A stretch of 64,000 nt of DNA from Excoecaria cochinchinensis. Its lineage: Eukaryota > Streptophyta > Magnoliopsida > Malpighiales > Euphorbiaceae. How positions within the stretch are numbered: position 1 is the first letter of the stretch; each line of letters starts with the position of its first letter. The DNA is taken from contig CANTUQ010000073.1 of NCBI GenBank assembly GCA_947683425.1, forward strand, positions 13,289,501-13,353,500. Reading direction: 5' to 3'. The notes below the pieces were generated by a model. The model worked only from the letters and a program-made list of their open reading frames with translations, did no database searches and had not been told where the DNA came from. Below are positions 10,181 to 23,338 of the stretch, one piece after another. The position numbers were made by a program, and so were the translations under genes.

Positions 10181-10474
10181 ATTCTCACTCACTTATAAAA
10201 ATTTCGTACTCGAAATTTTCTTATGTACCACAATTTCTACATTTACGGTCACTTTATGGAAATATTTCACTCAGAAATTCCATTTATACTCACTTTAGTC
10301 TTAATACATACTCTCCTTACAATTCAATGAACATACACTATCTTTATCTCCATTTATACTTTTAGTCACTTTGTCAATAATACCTATTCATGGCATGTAT
10401 ATGTATCATTTCATCCTTATTACACCATTTCCGATCTTAGAACCGCCTAAACCTGGCTCTGATACCAATAAAAT
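10181..10474 (-). mobile_element. Minimal internal domain (about 294 bp) between PPT and PBS
   Basis: Reading the minus strand: after the LTR end TGTTACA (10475) come 7 bases, then a primer-binding site for initiator tRNA-Met (CCTGGCTCTGATACCA on the plus strand, 10452-10467). About 270 bp with no coding potential follow, then a purine-rich tract (GAGTGAGAAT) directly before the next LTR. PBS and PPT are both kept but gag-pol is absent. This is a LARD/TRIM-like non-autonomous design, or a precise internal deletion. Confidence 0.7.
10452..10467 (-). promoter_or_regulatory. Primer-binding site, initiator tRNA-Met
   Basis: On the minus strand TGGTATCAGAGCCAGG follows the LTR by 7 nt. It agrees with the plant initiator tRNA-Met 3' end over at least 16 nt as I remember it, and the match seems to continue for three more bases (AAA). 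The long preserved match suggests the site was under selection until recently. Confidence 0.85.
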
Positions 10475-12358
10475 TGTAACACTCTTATAACATTATGCTA
10501 TACGTACAGTAGCTGGATGTCTCAGTTGTCCCGTTAAATTACCGTTGCAATATTAAGCTACAATACGCAGTTCAGTAAAAAATTTTCGCATTTGAATACT
10601 CAACAATACAGTAAGATAATCATTCTTAATACAATAGCTAATATATAGTTATATTACAAACTCATACTTATCTTATATAAAACATAAATTCATACCATCC
10701 ATTATGACCACATACATGCCATGTCTATGCTACTATCTTCGCTACCTGCCAATTCTTTCCAATCAATAATCACATGTCGGCCACTTCCAGCTTCCTGCTT
10801 CGCACAATCCTGCATGCAGTGATAAAACTACGTGCTGAGCATTAACATGCCCAGTGGTGGATACATATCCTAAACTTTCCATCTAAAATTACTCATGCAT
10901 GCACACATACACAAAATTTACTTGTTAACCATTTTAGTTTTTACTCATAATTATTTATATTTACTTCAGTTTTTATCCTTTTTACTATTATTATTACTAA
11001 TTAAAATTTCTTAATTACTTTTATTATTATTGCTATGGTAACCATTAATCTTATACTTATTCATGTGTCATTCCTTTTTTATTCTTATCTTTCTTTTCTT
11101 TTTGAACATTTTCACCTTAATTATGGATTAACATTTATCTCTTAAATTCATTCAGTTGTAGCATTTGTTCATTATTCATTCTTAGATTTCTATTTCCATT
11201 ACTTTTACTTTCTTAGTTACTTTACTTATGTATTACCTATTAATTTTCCTTGCACCATTCTCTCTTTATCATTGTCAATTCTATCATAATTTATTTACTT
11301 TCTATTGACTATATTCCTCATACATCTATGATCATTAGTTAATTATGATTATTGATATAGAACTTGATTTATCATTTATTTACAGAACAATCATTATTAT
11401 TATCTATACTCTTATTTTATTATTATGATTATATATTTACTTCCAATATTTCCTTTCACAATTACTATTTACATGCTTGTCCATTTTCTTTGTTCCTATA
11501 CTCATTTTCCTCATTTTAATTAATTCATTTTCAATCATTGTTACCAATATTTTCTATTACTATTAACATTGGTACTATTATTTCTGTTAAGTTACTTAAT
11601 TTGATCCAGTATGCAATTATAATTCAGTTTGCATTATTGTTAACATTTACACTGTTACTACTATTATCATTATTAATGCTACCATTTATATGATTATTTA
11701 TTACTCTATATGTATAATTACTTATATCAAATATGTTATATGTGTCACATTAAATAACTAATACTATCATTATTTTTCTTACATTTAACAGTACTATAAT
11801 TTGCAATATTATATAAATAATTACTATTATTATCATTTATTGCTAATATTAACAATTTCATAAATATTTACCTTAACGTAGATATTAATACTAATATCGT
11901 TCTTATCATTTTTAGACCATTAATTTCCTCAATTACCTTTTCATCATAAATTTTATATTAATTTTACCTATAAATTATACTTAATCTTTTTATTTACATT
12001 TTTGTGTTGTTCTTTTACAGTTTAATCTCTAGACTTTTATTACATTCACAGTATTACCATTTATTGAATTAATTATTACATATTTATTCATTCTATCTTT
12101 CCTATTTCTTTTATTAGCATTAATACAATCAATTTACATTTTAAATCCTTCTATTATATTAACATTCCAATTTCCATCCTTTTATTAACACTTTATCGTT
12201 ATTTTATTAATTTTCATTCTTAGTCCGATTTTTGGCATGTAAGTTATCATCAAATCTATAATGATCAACAAATCTATAATGATCAATTTATTATTAAATA
12301 CATTTTAAATGCTTCTTCTATTTTCTTTTACATGGCTTATTAATATTTCTATTACTGT

Positions 12359-12429
<71 letters not shown>

Positions 12430-12465
12430 TTATTATTATTATTATTATTAAGTCATTATTATTAA
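10475..12465 (-). mobile_element. 5' LTR fragment of the minimal long-LTR element
   Basis: On the minus strand this LTR ends GTGTTACA at 10475. It shares blocks with the LTR at 27237-31759 (for example ACATGCCATG, and the hairpin at 10835-10854 matching 27604-27624). The rest is AT-rich and non-coding, with a TAC/TAT microsatellite at the far end. It is cut at about 12465, where Tat LTR sequence begins, so its own 5' end is missing. Confidence 0.65.
12359..12450 (+). repeat. (TAC)n-(TAT)n microsatellite
   Basis: About 23 TAC units pass into about 7 TAT units. It lies at the junction between the long LTR and the truncated Tat LTR. Confidence 0.95.
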
Positions 12466-14293
<1,828 letters not shown>

Positions 14294-15071
14294 GTGTATA
14301 TTCTAATCCTTTGGTAGATGTAATTTTTACTAGGCAAGGTTATCGGTGTCTAAAAAAGGATGTGAAGCTTTCCTAGCTCTTGTACTAGATTCAAAGGGGG
14401 AACAAGTTAAAATACAGAATATACCTGTAATAAAAGAATTTCCTAATGTGTTTCTAGAAGAGTTGACTGATATACCACCTATAAGGGAGGTGGATTTGTC
14501 GATTAAGATTGTGCCAGGTACCGCACCTGTCTCTAAGTCACCTTATCATATGGCTCCTACTGAGTTGAAACAATTAAAGACTCAGTTGCAAGAGTTACTA
14601 GATAAGAGTTTTATACGACCGAGTGTATCACCCTGGGGTGCTCCAGTCCTGTTTGTTAAGAAGAAAGATGGCACAATGAGAATGTGCATTGATTACCGAT
14701 AGCTTAACAAGGTAACATAGAAGAACAGATATCCTTTAGCTAGGATTGAGCATTTATTTGATCAGTTAAAAGGAGCTGGTGTGTTTTCAAAGATTGATTT
14801 GCGATCAGGATACTATTAGTTACAAGTAAATAAAGAGTATATTCCGAAGACTGCATTCAGGACTCGATATGGTCATTATGAATTCCTAGTAATGCCATTC
14901 GGGCTGACCAATATGCCTGCAGCATTCATGGATTTGATTAATTGAGTGTTCAAGGCATTTTTGGATCAGTTTATTGTGGTGTTTATTGATGACATCCTTG
15001 TGTATTCGAAAAATGAGAGAGAACATGAACAACATTTGTGAATTGTACTTCAGACCTTGAGAGAATAGCAG
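14294..15071 (+). pseudogene. Tekay-like Ty3/gypsy RT, N-terminal two thirds
   Basis: Reverse transcriptase of a chromovirus-type element. Seen in one frame: WGAPVLFVKKKDGTMRMCIDYR, FSKIDLRSGYY, MPFGLTNMPAAFMDL and FIDDILVYSK (catalytic YxDD variant FIDD near 14983). In-frame stops occur at 14700 and, further on, at Q/R-type positions, but there is no frameshift. The element is cut at its 5' side by the Tat LTR border at 14293, so gag and most of the protease are lost. Confidence 0.9.
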
Positions 15072-15446
15072 TTGTATGCTAAGCTTAGTAAATGTGAGTT
15101 TTGGCTTAAGGAAATATCTTTCTTGGGTCATATTATCTCTTCTGAGGGCATTAAAGTTGATCTAGCTAAGATAGAAGCAATAGTGAGTTGGAAACCACCC
15201 AGAAATGTGCCTGAGATTAGAAGTTTCTTAGGTTTAGCAGGTTATTATCGGTGTTTTGTAAAAGGGTTTTTAGTTATTGCTTCTCCGCTCACCAAGTTGC
15301 TTCGTAAAAGGGTTAAGTTCATATGTTCAGATAAGTGTCAAGCTAGTTTCGAACAATTGAAAAAGATGCTAGTTGAAGCACCAATTCTGACCCAACCCAT
15401 TTCAGGTAAAAAGTACGCTATGTATAGCGATGTGTTTCGAACTTGA
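15072..15446 (+). pseudogene. RT C-terminus/connection of the Tekay-like element
   Basis: Same frame as the RT upstream. YAKLSKCEFWLKEISFLGH, the PEIRSFLGLAGYYR block and FEQLKKMLVEAPIL are classic Ty3/gypsy thumb and connection sequence. It ends with a TGA at 15444-15446 where a Gly codon is usual, just before RNase H. Confidence 0.9.
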
Positions 15447-15830
15447 TTGGGATGTGTATTGATGCAACATGGGAAAGTGGCAGCCTATGCATCGAGACAG
15501 CTGAAACCGCATGAACAGAATTACCCGACGCATGATCTTGAATTAGTTGCTGTAGTGTTTGCTTTAAAGATTTGGCACCATTATTTGTATGGTGAAAAAT
15601 GTAAGATTTTTACTGATCATAAGAGTCTCAAATATTTGCTTACTCAAAAAGAGTTGAATTTGATACAGAGAAGATGGCTTGAGCTGTTTAAAGATTATGA
15701 CTACATTGTGGATTACCATCCTGGCAAAGCTAATGTAGTAGCTGATGCTTTGAGTAAAAAGTCAGTCTCGGGTTTAACATTGCAACATGGTAAATGGAGA
15801 TTTGCATTTAATAGGGCTTTAATAGCTTAG
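15447..15830 (+). pseudogene. Ty3/gypsy RNase H of the Tekay-like element
   Basis: Seen: LGCVLMQHGKVAAYASRQLK, the HDLELVAVVFALKIWHHYLYG block with the catalytic Glu, IFTDHKSLKYL with Asp, and ANVVADALS with the last Asp. The first Asp of the family lies just before the stop at 15444. The frame ends at a TAG at 15828, a likely Gln codon lost by C to T. Confidence 0.9.
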
Positions 15831-16686
15831 TTGAAAGCAAGACCTAGTTTGAGGAAAGAAATAGTTAATGAACAGAAAGGTGATCCTAAGTTGCAACAGA
15901 TTCTGCAATCAGTTAGGAATGGTGATAAGACTGACTATTCAATGAATAAGGAAGGTGTTCTATATTATCAAGATCGAACGTGTGTAGCAAATGATAAAGA
16001 GTTAAAAAAGAAGCTTTTGCATAAATCTCATAATACGTTCTTTACCATACATTCAAGTGGCAATAAGATGTATCAGGATTTGAAACAGTTTTATTGGTGG
16101 CCTGGTATGAAGAAAGATATGGTTGAGTATATTTCTAAGTGTTTGACTTGTCAGCAAGTGAAAGCATAATATCAAGTTCCATTGGGCTTGTTGAATCCTA
16201 TTCCGATTCCACAGTGGAAATGGGATAATATTACCATAGATTTTGTAACAGGTCTTCTAATGACATCTAAATAGCACAATTCTATATGGGTGATTGTTGA
16301 TCGGTTTTCCAAGTCGGCTAATTTTATTCCGATTCGACTTGATTACCCTATGGATCGTTTGGCTGAACTGTATGTAAATAAGATTGTGCGACTTCATAGT
16401 ATTCTTTTATCCATTGTGTCTGATCGAGATATGAGGTTTACTTTAAAGTTCTGAAAAGGATTGCAATCTACACTTGGTACACGACTGCATTTCAGTATAG
16501 TTTTTCATCCACAAACTAATGGGCAGTCAGAAAGAGTAATTCAAGTGTTAGAAGATTTACTACAAGCTTGTGTTTTGGACTTTTCTAAGAGTTGGGATAA
16601 GCACATTCCATTGATGGAATTTGCATATAATAACAATCATCAAGTGAGTATCGACATGTCACCTTATGAAGCTCTTATGGTAAGAT
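15831..16686 (+). pseudogene. Integrase N-terminus and core, interrupted by a solo LTR
   Basis: Zinc-binding part: HKSHN, then HSSGNKMYQDLKQFYWWPGM and CLTCQQ (HHCC-type). Catalytic core: WDNITIDFVTG (Asp), IVSDRDMRF (Asp) and NGQSERVIQVLEDLL (Glu). Stops at 16167, about 16272 and 16453 lie in an otherwise unbroken frame. At SPYEAL the frame is split by the solo LTR at 16687 and resumes at 20158. Confidence 0.9.
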
Positions 16687-17011
16687 GTAACACCCCAAAC
16701 CCCTCACGTAGCATGCCAGAAGAATAGGTAGGCAAGTGCTAAGGTGAGTGGAGGGTGCTACCACACGAAAACATAATAGAAAACCGAACAATAAAATTTC
16801 TTAGAACCAAACCACTAAAGACATATACATCACATGCCTAATAAGCCAACAGACTATAACTGACACACAACAAATATTACAACCCGATAAACTCTACATA
16901 AAGAAACTTAATTACATTCCAAAATCAAAAACACTTCCTATAAACTTCTACCGACTTGTTGGCCAAAGACACAGTGGACCGCACGAACTAAACTTCGATC
17001 TCAACAACCGT

Positions 17012-17031
17012 GCTAAGCGATAACGCTTAGC
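17012..17031 (-). other. Conserved LTR 3'-proximal hairpin (solo LTR copy)
   Basis: GCTAAGCGATAACGCTTAGC forms a perfect 7-bp stem with a 6-base loop, 325 nt from the LTR end. Counterparts with changed but paired stems lie at 24493, 25722 and 32137. Confidence 0.75.
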
Positions 17032-18207
17032 GGGGATACACAAATAACAGGCAGCCACTCACCATGGTTGTCAATACAAATACATGCATAAGCAATATAT
17101 ACATCAGTATAAAGATACCGGCTAGAGTTAGCACATAATTACAGCAGTAACCTCATACAAAAGCTTAAGCCATTTCACACGCATATGCATTTTATAAACC
17201 ATAAATAGAAATACTTTACTACTTTTCATCACAATACAATATACATACTTATCATTTTCATAAAATCGCTTAATGATCTTATAAATAGTTATAGCTCATG
17301 AATTCCTAAAATACGTTTTCAAAAATCGACATATAAAGTCTAGAAATTCCCATTATTATGAATATTTCCAAAACCATGCAAATTACAGTATCAATACTTA
17401 AGTCAAAACATTTCTTTTGATCAAACCATTACTTGTTCAAAACTAAACAAAACACTTAAATTCTCAGATTTGGTTCGGGCTTGAAATAATTATCCCAAGC
17501 TTCCTACGTATCCCTATGGTTGGGGAATTAGAATTATGTAGTTCTACAGAACACCTTATACACATATATTCCCTTACTTACTAATCGATATAAAATTACC
17601 GTATTCATTAAAACCAACAACAATGCACATAAATTCCTTACCAGTATACTTACTTTAGTACCCAGGCTAAGGTCCAAAAGGTAAATAACACATAACATAC
17701 TTGTATTCTCATTTTAAACATATAAACAAATATATATATATTCATAGAATTCATTTACTGAAAAATCAACGATAGAAAATATGCATATCAATTACTTCAA
17801 TGATTCTCTACAAGGAATCCATATAGGCAATCATACTCATAACTTTTGAACAGATTAATGACATGCATTTTTCACATATGAATTCTTATGCAATCAGTAT
17901 TCATTCAAACATGCTTATTTGAATAAATATTATTTGCTATATCTCTTTTCATTTAACTGTCGTTAGTTTCAGATACAAAAACATTTAGGTACCCGTAGAT
18001 ACTACACAATTTCACATAGGTGTCCATGAAGGATCCAGAACATATAAGTGCGTATAGCATAAGCTCAATCAATATATATAATTAAACACATTCGAAGCTT
18101 ATTCACATATCTTTTTGCGAATCATCGAAAAACATATCAATTATTCACATTCTTTATTTCTTTTAATTGCCTGCTAAGTCAAAGGGGGTGGATATGCAAG
18201 TGAACAG

Positions 18208-18350
18208 AACACATTGGGGGTACCCGAGGGTACAATCGAAAAGCAACATCTTTATTTTCTCATCAAAACGTTTTCACATTGGGGGATCTTAAGCAAGATC
18301 CGTACACATTGAGGATCGCGAGGATCCAAACGGGGACCTGATCAGGGTCC
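18208..18350. repeat. Cluster of four short hairpins after CACATTG-type leaders
   Basis: GTACCC-GA-GGGTAC (18220-18233), GGATCTT-AAGC-AAGATCC (18284-18301), GGATC-GCGAG-GATCC (18313-18327) and GGACC-N7-GGTCC (18334-18350). The first three are preceded by ACATTG. The stems differ in sequence while pairing is kept. Confidence 0.7.
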
Positions 18351-18380
18351 AGAACTAAAGGAGCTATAGCTATCAGAACT

Positions 18381-18404
18381 CTATAGGCATTCCTATCTAT
18401 CCAC
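18381..18404. other. ATAGGC palindromic motif, solo LTR copy
   Basis: CTATAGGCATTCCTATC followed by TATCCAC. It is a one-base variant of the perfect palindrome ATAGGCATGCCTAT found in three other copies. Confidence 0.8.
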
Positions 18405-18781
18405 AACCGACTACGCAGGCTAAATACACATATATTTCCATTAAAGTTCTTATAACATTCCTTTATTTTCATATAGGCACATGCATTCATATACTTGCAT
18501 ATCAGTAGCACTAATCACACTTATCATATTCAAAACTAGCCATGTATTCTTTCATGGGTGCTTAAACAATTCATATAATTAAGCATCATCATGCACTCGA
18601 TAAAGCTTAACAAATAAGTTTACATTTCCTTAAACAAATACATATATATTCATAAAGTATTAATGGAAGATAAAATTCTCATATTTCAATAATTCATATT
18701 CTAATTCACATATATGCACAACACAAGAGAGAAACCATGCAATTAGGGAATTTAGCAAAAACACTTTTAAGGCAAAGAGGA

Positions 18782-18955
18782 CTGTCGCGATCGCGACAGG
18801 AGGTCTCGCTCACAACAGTGGCCAACAGCCAAGCTTACCCTGCGGGATAGGAAGCTGTCATGAGTCGTGCTCAATATCACGACTCATGACAGTTGCTTAC
18901 TGTCACGACTCGTGACGAAACCACGGTGCCGAGTCGTGATGGTAGTCACGACTCG
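18782..18955. repeat. GC-rich long-hairpin cluster in solo LTR
   Basis: CTGTCGCGATCGCGACAG (18782-18799) is a perfect 18-bp palindrome. A 15-bp perfect stem pairs 18855-18869 with 18878-18892 (8-base loop). GTCACGA-C-TCGTGAC follows near 18902, and a 10-bp perfect stem pairs 18930-18939 with 18946-18955. It stands out as GC-rich within AT-rich LTR sequence. Confidence 0.85.
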
Positions 18956-19810
18956 AAGCAGGCCAGCCCAACACTGAGAGCTTGGCTGCCTGGAATCACT
19001 CGGCTCTATCGCACTCGCGATAAACATCACGCTCGCAACAGAGTCGCATTTTCCAGAACTCCAGCAAAACTACAGAAATCCTTTCTTCTGAAATTATACC
19101 CAAAACTCCCCAAATCAAACCAAAATTCAACACAACTCAATCAAACATTCAAATCATCATAAACAACATAAAACCTAACTTTTATACCAATAAATACACT
19201 TACTTTATGCAATAAACATAATCAAAATCCCTCATTTAACAAAACCAGAAATTTACTTCCAACCTTCAATCAATTACACATTTTAGATCCATTATACCAC
19301 ACTCCAAGCATCTCAACACAAGTAAGTCAAAACCCATAGCATTTAAACATACTCAAATAACTTTATCCCCATAAATTTCTAGAACATTAAATCAAAACCC
19401 CAAATCAAATAACAAAATCCCAAACCTCATCTCCTTTGCTCCTAAAAGCTTCCTTGGTTGATCTTTCTTAATCCCACACTCATCCAAGGTCTTTTTCATC
19501 ACAAAACCTCATCAATCACACACAAATACACAAAACATAAATCTAGGATTTTTGCTAATCAAAGAAATACAGGGAATCAAAAGTCAAAACTTACCCTTTC
19601 ATAACAAATTCTTCACTCAAATCACTTGAACTTGCAATAATACATCATCTAAATCTTGGACTTTGATCTAAGGAAGAGAAAAATTGCATTGAAGCAAGAA
19701 GAAGAAGAAGAAAAAGAAGAAGAAGAAGAAGAAGAGGGAGGAGAACAGGAGAACGGGAGAATGAGAGAGGGGAGAGCAGATTTTCTGCCCTCTCTCTCCT
19801 TCTCTCTCTT

Positions 19811-19845
19811 CTTTTATACCCCCTCTTATCTCCTTGCCACGTGTC
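19811..19845 (-). promoter_or_regulatory. LTR promoter candidate: G-box/ABRE plus TATA box
   Basis: On the minus strand GACACGTGGC (19836-19845), a perfect G-box/ABRE core, lies about 15 bp upstream of GGTATAAAAG (19811-19820). This is about 340 nt into the LTR, where U3/R promoters are expected. G-boxes bind bZIP and bHLH factors, including abscisic-acid and light regulators; response here is inferred. Confidence 0.6.
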
Positions 19846-20157
19846 ACCTTGCCATTAGTCCAAATTAGATATTTATGTCAAATTCTCCTTTCAATCCCTC
19901 AATTCTCATATCCTTATGCATTGAGATTTATAACTTAATAATCCTTCACATCGGCCCACTTAATTAATTTTTATCCTTTCAATCAAGTCCTGATTCCATG
20001 CTTCACAATTTTACCATTGGCCGCACTTGCCAAAACTCTTACATTAATTCTTAAATTGTCCATTTAACATACCTAACACTTCAACTTACATAACTTTAGT
20101 AGTCACTAATTCCTTGTTATGCACAAATCCTTCTAGGGTACTTTTCGGGTTGTTACA

Positions 20158-20780
20158 TAGGAAATGTCAAACTTCTGTATGTTGGACAGAGTTGAACGAA
20201 CATAAGATAATTGGTTATGATCTGGTAAGAGATACTGAAGAAAAAGCAAAGATTATCCAACAGCGGTTGAAAGCTGCAAGTGATAGGCAAAAGTCCTATA
20301 CGGATTTAAACAGAAAGGATATAGAGTTTAATGTGGGTGATAAAGTCTTTTTGAAAGTGTCTCCTTGGAGAAAAGTGCTTCGATTTAGAATGAAAGGAAA
20401 ACTGAGTCCGAGATTCATTAGACCTTATGAAGTGTTGGAAAAAGTTAGGACAATGGCATATCAGTTAGCCTTACCTCCAGCTTTGGCTAAGCTTCATGAT
20501 GTATTCCATGTGTCTATGCTCCGAAGATATCGTTCAGATCAGTCATGTGTTTTGTCAGTGCAAGATGTGTAAGTGCAACCAGATTTCTCTTATGATGAGA
20601 AATGTAAAGCAATATTGGCACAAGAAGTGAAGCAACTTCGAAATAAACAAGTTTCGTTAGTGAAAGTGCTTTGACAACATTATGGGATAAAAGAAGCAAC
20701 ATGGGAACCTGAATCAGTGATGCGAGCCCAATACCCTCATCTATTCAGTACAGGTATGAATTTCGCGGATGAAATTTTTT
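20158..20780 (+). pseudogene. Integrase C-terminus and chromodomain-like tail
   Basis: Continues the split integrase: RKCQTSVCWTEL, a coiled stretch, FNVGDKVFLKVSPWRKVLRF (GPY/F-type module), LSPRFIRPYEVLEKV and HDVFHVSMLRRY. After a stop at 20570-20572 the same frame gives a tail with LRNKQVSLVKVL and ATWEPESVMRAQYPHLF, typical of chromovirus (Tekay/Del) chromodomains, which target integration to heterochromatin. A TGA near 20672 falls at a usual Trp position. Confidence 0.87.
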
Positions 20781-20795
20781 TTAGGAGGGGAGAGT
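20781..20795 (+). promoter_or_regulatory. Polypurine tract of the Tekay-like element
   Basis: TTAGGAGGGGAGAGT directly precedes the LTR start TGTAATGACC. It primes plus-strand DNA synthesis. The same context (reverse complement) stands at 52995-53012. Confidence 0.85.
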
Positions 20796-22176
20796 TGTAA
20801 TGACCTGAAATCTACTCTAGTAGCATTTTGCTTAATTAGGGTAATTGGACAAGTTTAATTTAGGGTTTCTAATTTTGGATCTAAGTGTAATTGGAAAAGA
20901 GGACTTAATTGCATAAAATTAATAAGTTAAGTGACTAAGATGTAATTGTGCATCATTAATTAGGGGAAGGATTAATTAAGGCTAAGTGGGATTAGATTAA
21001 TTTAATCTTGGCTAGTGTATTCCATGTGTTGAGAGTTGCCTTTGCCAACTCAATCCTTATATATGCAATATAAGGAATTGGACAGAGGCAGAAATTGTCT
21101 TATTCTACACTCCTTGGCTGGCCATTCCTTAAGTCCCAATCTGTTCTGCTTCTTCTTCTTGTTTGAGTCTTCAACCTTAAGTCCATCGGATCCTTAATTA
21201 TTGAGTTAGTTTTGTTGTGTGTGTTTTGGCAAGTTTAAGGTAAGTAGTTATGTTAGGTCCTTCTTCTTCTCTTTCTTCTTTTCTATATTGATTTGGAATT
21301 GATCCCTTGTTTCCAATTCTAGAAATTGGATGTGTTTATAGTGGAAGAAACTAGAAAAGCTAAAGGAAAGGAGAAGCATGGGGAGCCAAATGCCAAGTGA
21401 GCACATTAGAGCAAAGGAGTAGAGGTTTGGAAAACTTTGTGTGAATGAGTGTTAACTGATAATTGCTATAGTTTAGAATGTGTAATTGTGTTGTGTGTTA
21501 AAAGGAATTGAAGATGTGTTTGTTATGTTAATTTGATTGTTTAGAAGCTTAATGACTTATAAGCATGAAACCCTAATTTTGGGAGACTTGAGAAATTGAT
21601 GTGTAACTTGTGAATGAATAGATACCTAATGTGAAATTAAATGTACCGAAGTGTTCATGAATGCGTTAAGGAAGTTTAATTTGAGCTTGGTGAATTGGTT
21701 ATGCCAATTTAGTTAGTTTGAAGTTTGATGAGTTTGGAAGGTAGAATTGGTTTTGAGTTCCATCTTGACCTACTTGGATTGTTTAGGTTATAAGATGACC
21801 TTTATAACTCTAAAATGAATGAGGTTAGTTGGATTTGAATCATGTCATTCATGTCTATAATTTCCATAGAAATAGTTCTTTTATTTTGAGGACTTTAAGG
21901 TCTTTAAAATTGTCCATTTGATTAGCTAAAATTCTATAAGAGGTTTGGTGCAATTGTGTTTCCTTGGCCATAACTCCTTAAATTTGAGTTCAAATCTATT
22001 AAGGTTTGTGCCATTAGGAAGTTAACATGTATGTGATCAATTGGTTAGAAGGCCATGTTGGCTAAAAATGGTGTTCTTATTGGTTTTAGAAGTCATATGT
22101 TTGGAAGTAGGTAAAGGCTTGAAAGAGGTAAGTGAGATGCTTATATTTTCCCTTTCTGCCTTGAATTTCCATTAGT

Positions 22177-22350
22177 CACGGCCACAACCATTTGGTTGTC
22201 ACCGTTAGATGCTTATATTTTCTATTCTATTGTGAGTTACTAATTAGTCAAGGCCAAAACCATTCGGTTGTCACCATGAGGTGCTTCTATTTCGGTTCTG
22301 TTTTGGGTTGTCTTTGGTCATGGTCACAACCATTTAGTTGTCACCGTAAG
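22177..22350. repeat. Three hairpin units, about 71-bp spacing
   Basis: Units at 22177-22206, 22248-22280 and 22318-22350 each hold a CACAACC/GGTTGT-type inverted pair around ATT, e.g. CCACAACCATTTGGTTGT. The arm sequence matches the hairpin at 33425-33456 in a different LTR. Confidence 0.75.
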
Positions 22351-22631
22351 GTACTTGAATTCTTTGCAATTCAACATAAAACATCATCTATTGTTGTATA
22401 AAGGGTATAAGAACAAAATTCAACTAAGTTTGGCAAATTTATTGAATACTATAATGTGTTACCCATGTGAACATATATAATTGAATAATGAAATGTGGGC
22501 TTGTTTGATAAGCCATTTATGAGTGCAAGATACAAAATGTTATGATGTTGCTTAATGTGGTTATATGGATGTTATACAATGCGATAATATGAACATTAAT
22601 TGGATTAATAATTTACCTTGCAGGTCGAGTC

Positions 22632-22655
22632 GTGGATAGATAGGCAAGCCTATAG
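22632..22655. other. ATAGGC palindromic motif, first copy in the 20796 LTR
   Basis: GTGGATAGATAGGCAAGCC, then TATAG: a one-base variant of the palindrome. It is 683 bp from the second copy in the same LTR, implying an old internal duplication. Confidence 0.8.
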
Positions 22656-23314
22656 GGTCAAGTGCTGTAGCCGAAGCATTTTTTATTCTCGTTTAGAATC
22701 CCCAATGCATTTATAATCCAGTTTGGATTCACATAAGTGTATATATCTATATGAACATATCTATACTTACGGGTACTAATGCGTAAGTGTTATATCTACG
22801 GATACTAACGTGATTTATGGTACTTATGAGTACTAATACGATATCCCGTTATCCACTTCTAAGATTATGCAGGCAAAGTAAGAAATGAATGATGAATTAA
22901 TAATAAGTAATGTGAATACTATGCGTTATGAGAATTATCAATAGTATAACAATAATGTATTTATTTAATTTATAAATGATAGAATTGTCAATAGTATAAA
23001 AATTCTAATTGACAGAAAAATATAATTGAAAATGTATTAATTATAACAAATAATATTGGTAAAAATATAACAATAATGTATAATCATATAAAATAATTAC
23101 AAAGACTAAATTGTTTAAGATTCTCTAACTAATTACAAATCACAGTGAGCACTATGATCTAAGTTACAAAAATCAACAAACTTTGTGTTTAGGGCTTCTT
23201 CAAACTTTTCTGAATTGCATGGAAAGTGTTTATATGAATATGAATTATCATTTATGACTAAATATGTATTATACTAATCTGATGTCATAAAAAGCCTGCC
23301 CAGATACCTAGGTT

Positions 23315-23338
23315 GTGGATAGATAGGCATGCCTATAG
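23315..23338. other. ATAGGC palindromic motif, second copy in the 20796 LTR
   Basis: GTGGAT followed by AGATAGGCATGCCTATAG: contains the perfect 14-bp palindrome ATAGGCATGCCTAT. It lies 1.67 kb from the LTR end, like the solo-LTR copy (1.70 kb). Confidence 0.85.

Larger units (their letters stand above)
16687..20157 (-). mobile_element. Solo LTR, 3471 bp, inserted in the integrase gene
   Basis: It starts TGTAACACCCC and ends GTTACA, flanked by TAAGA (16682-16686) and TAGGA (20158-20162), a 5-bp target duplication with one mutation. The integrase reading continues on the far side, which proves insertion. It is related to the 20796-24986 LTR in opposite orientation: the ATAGGC motif lies about 1.7 kb from the same end in both, and the GCTAAGC hairpin about 0.33 kb versus 0.5 kb. 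Only one LTR and no internal part are present, as after unequal LTR recombination. Confidence 0.88.

Noticed and set aside
10452..10467. Fragment of a tRNA-Met gene
   Set aside because: Only the 3'-end complement is present, placed 7 nt from an LTR end as a primer site; no cloverleaf can be formed. The same goes for 3585-3597, 49878-49894 and 56487-56503.
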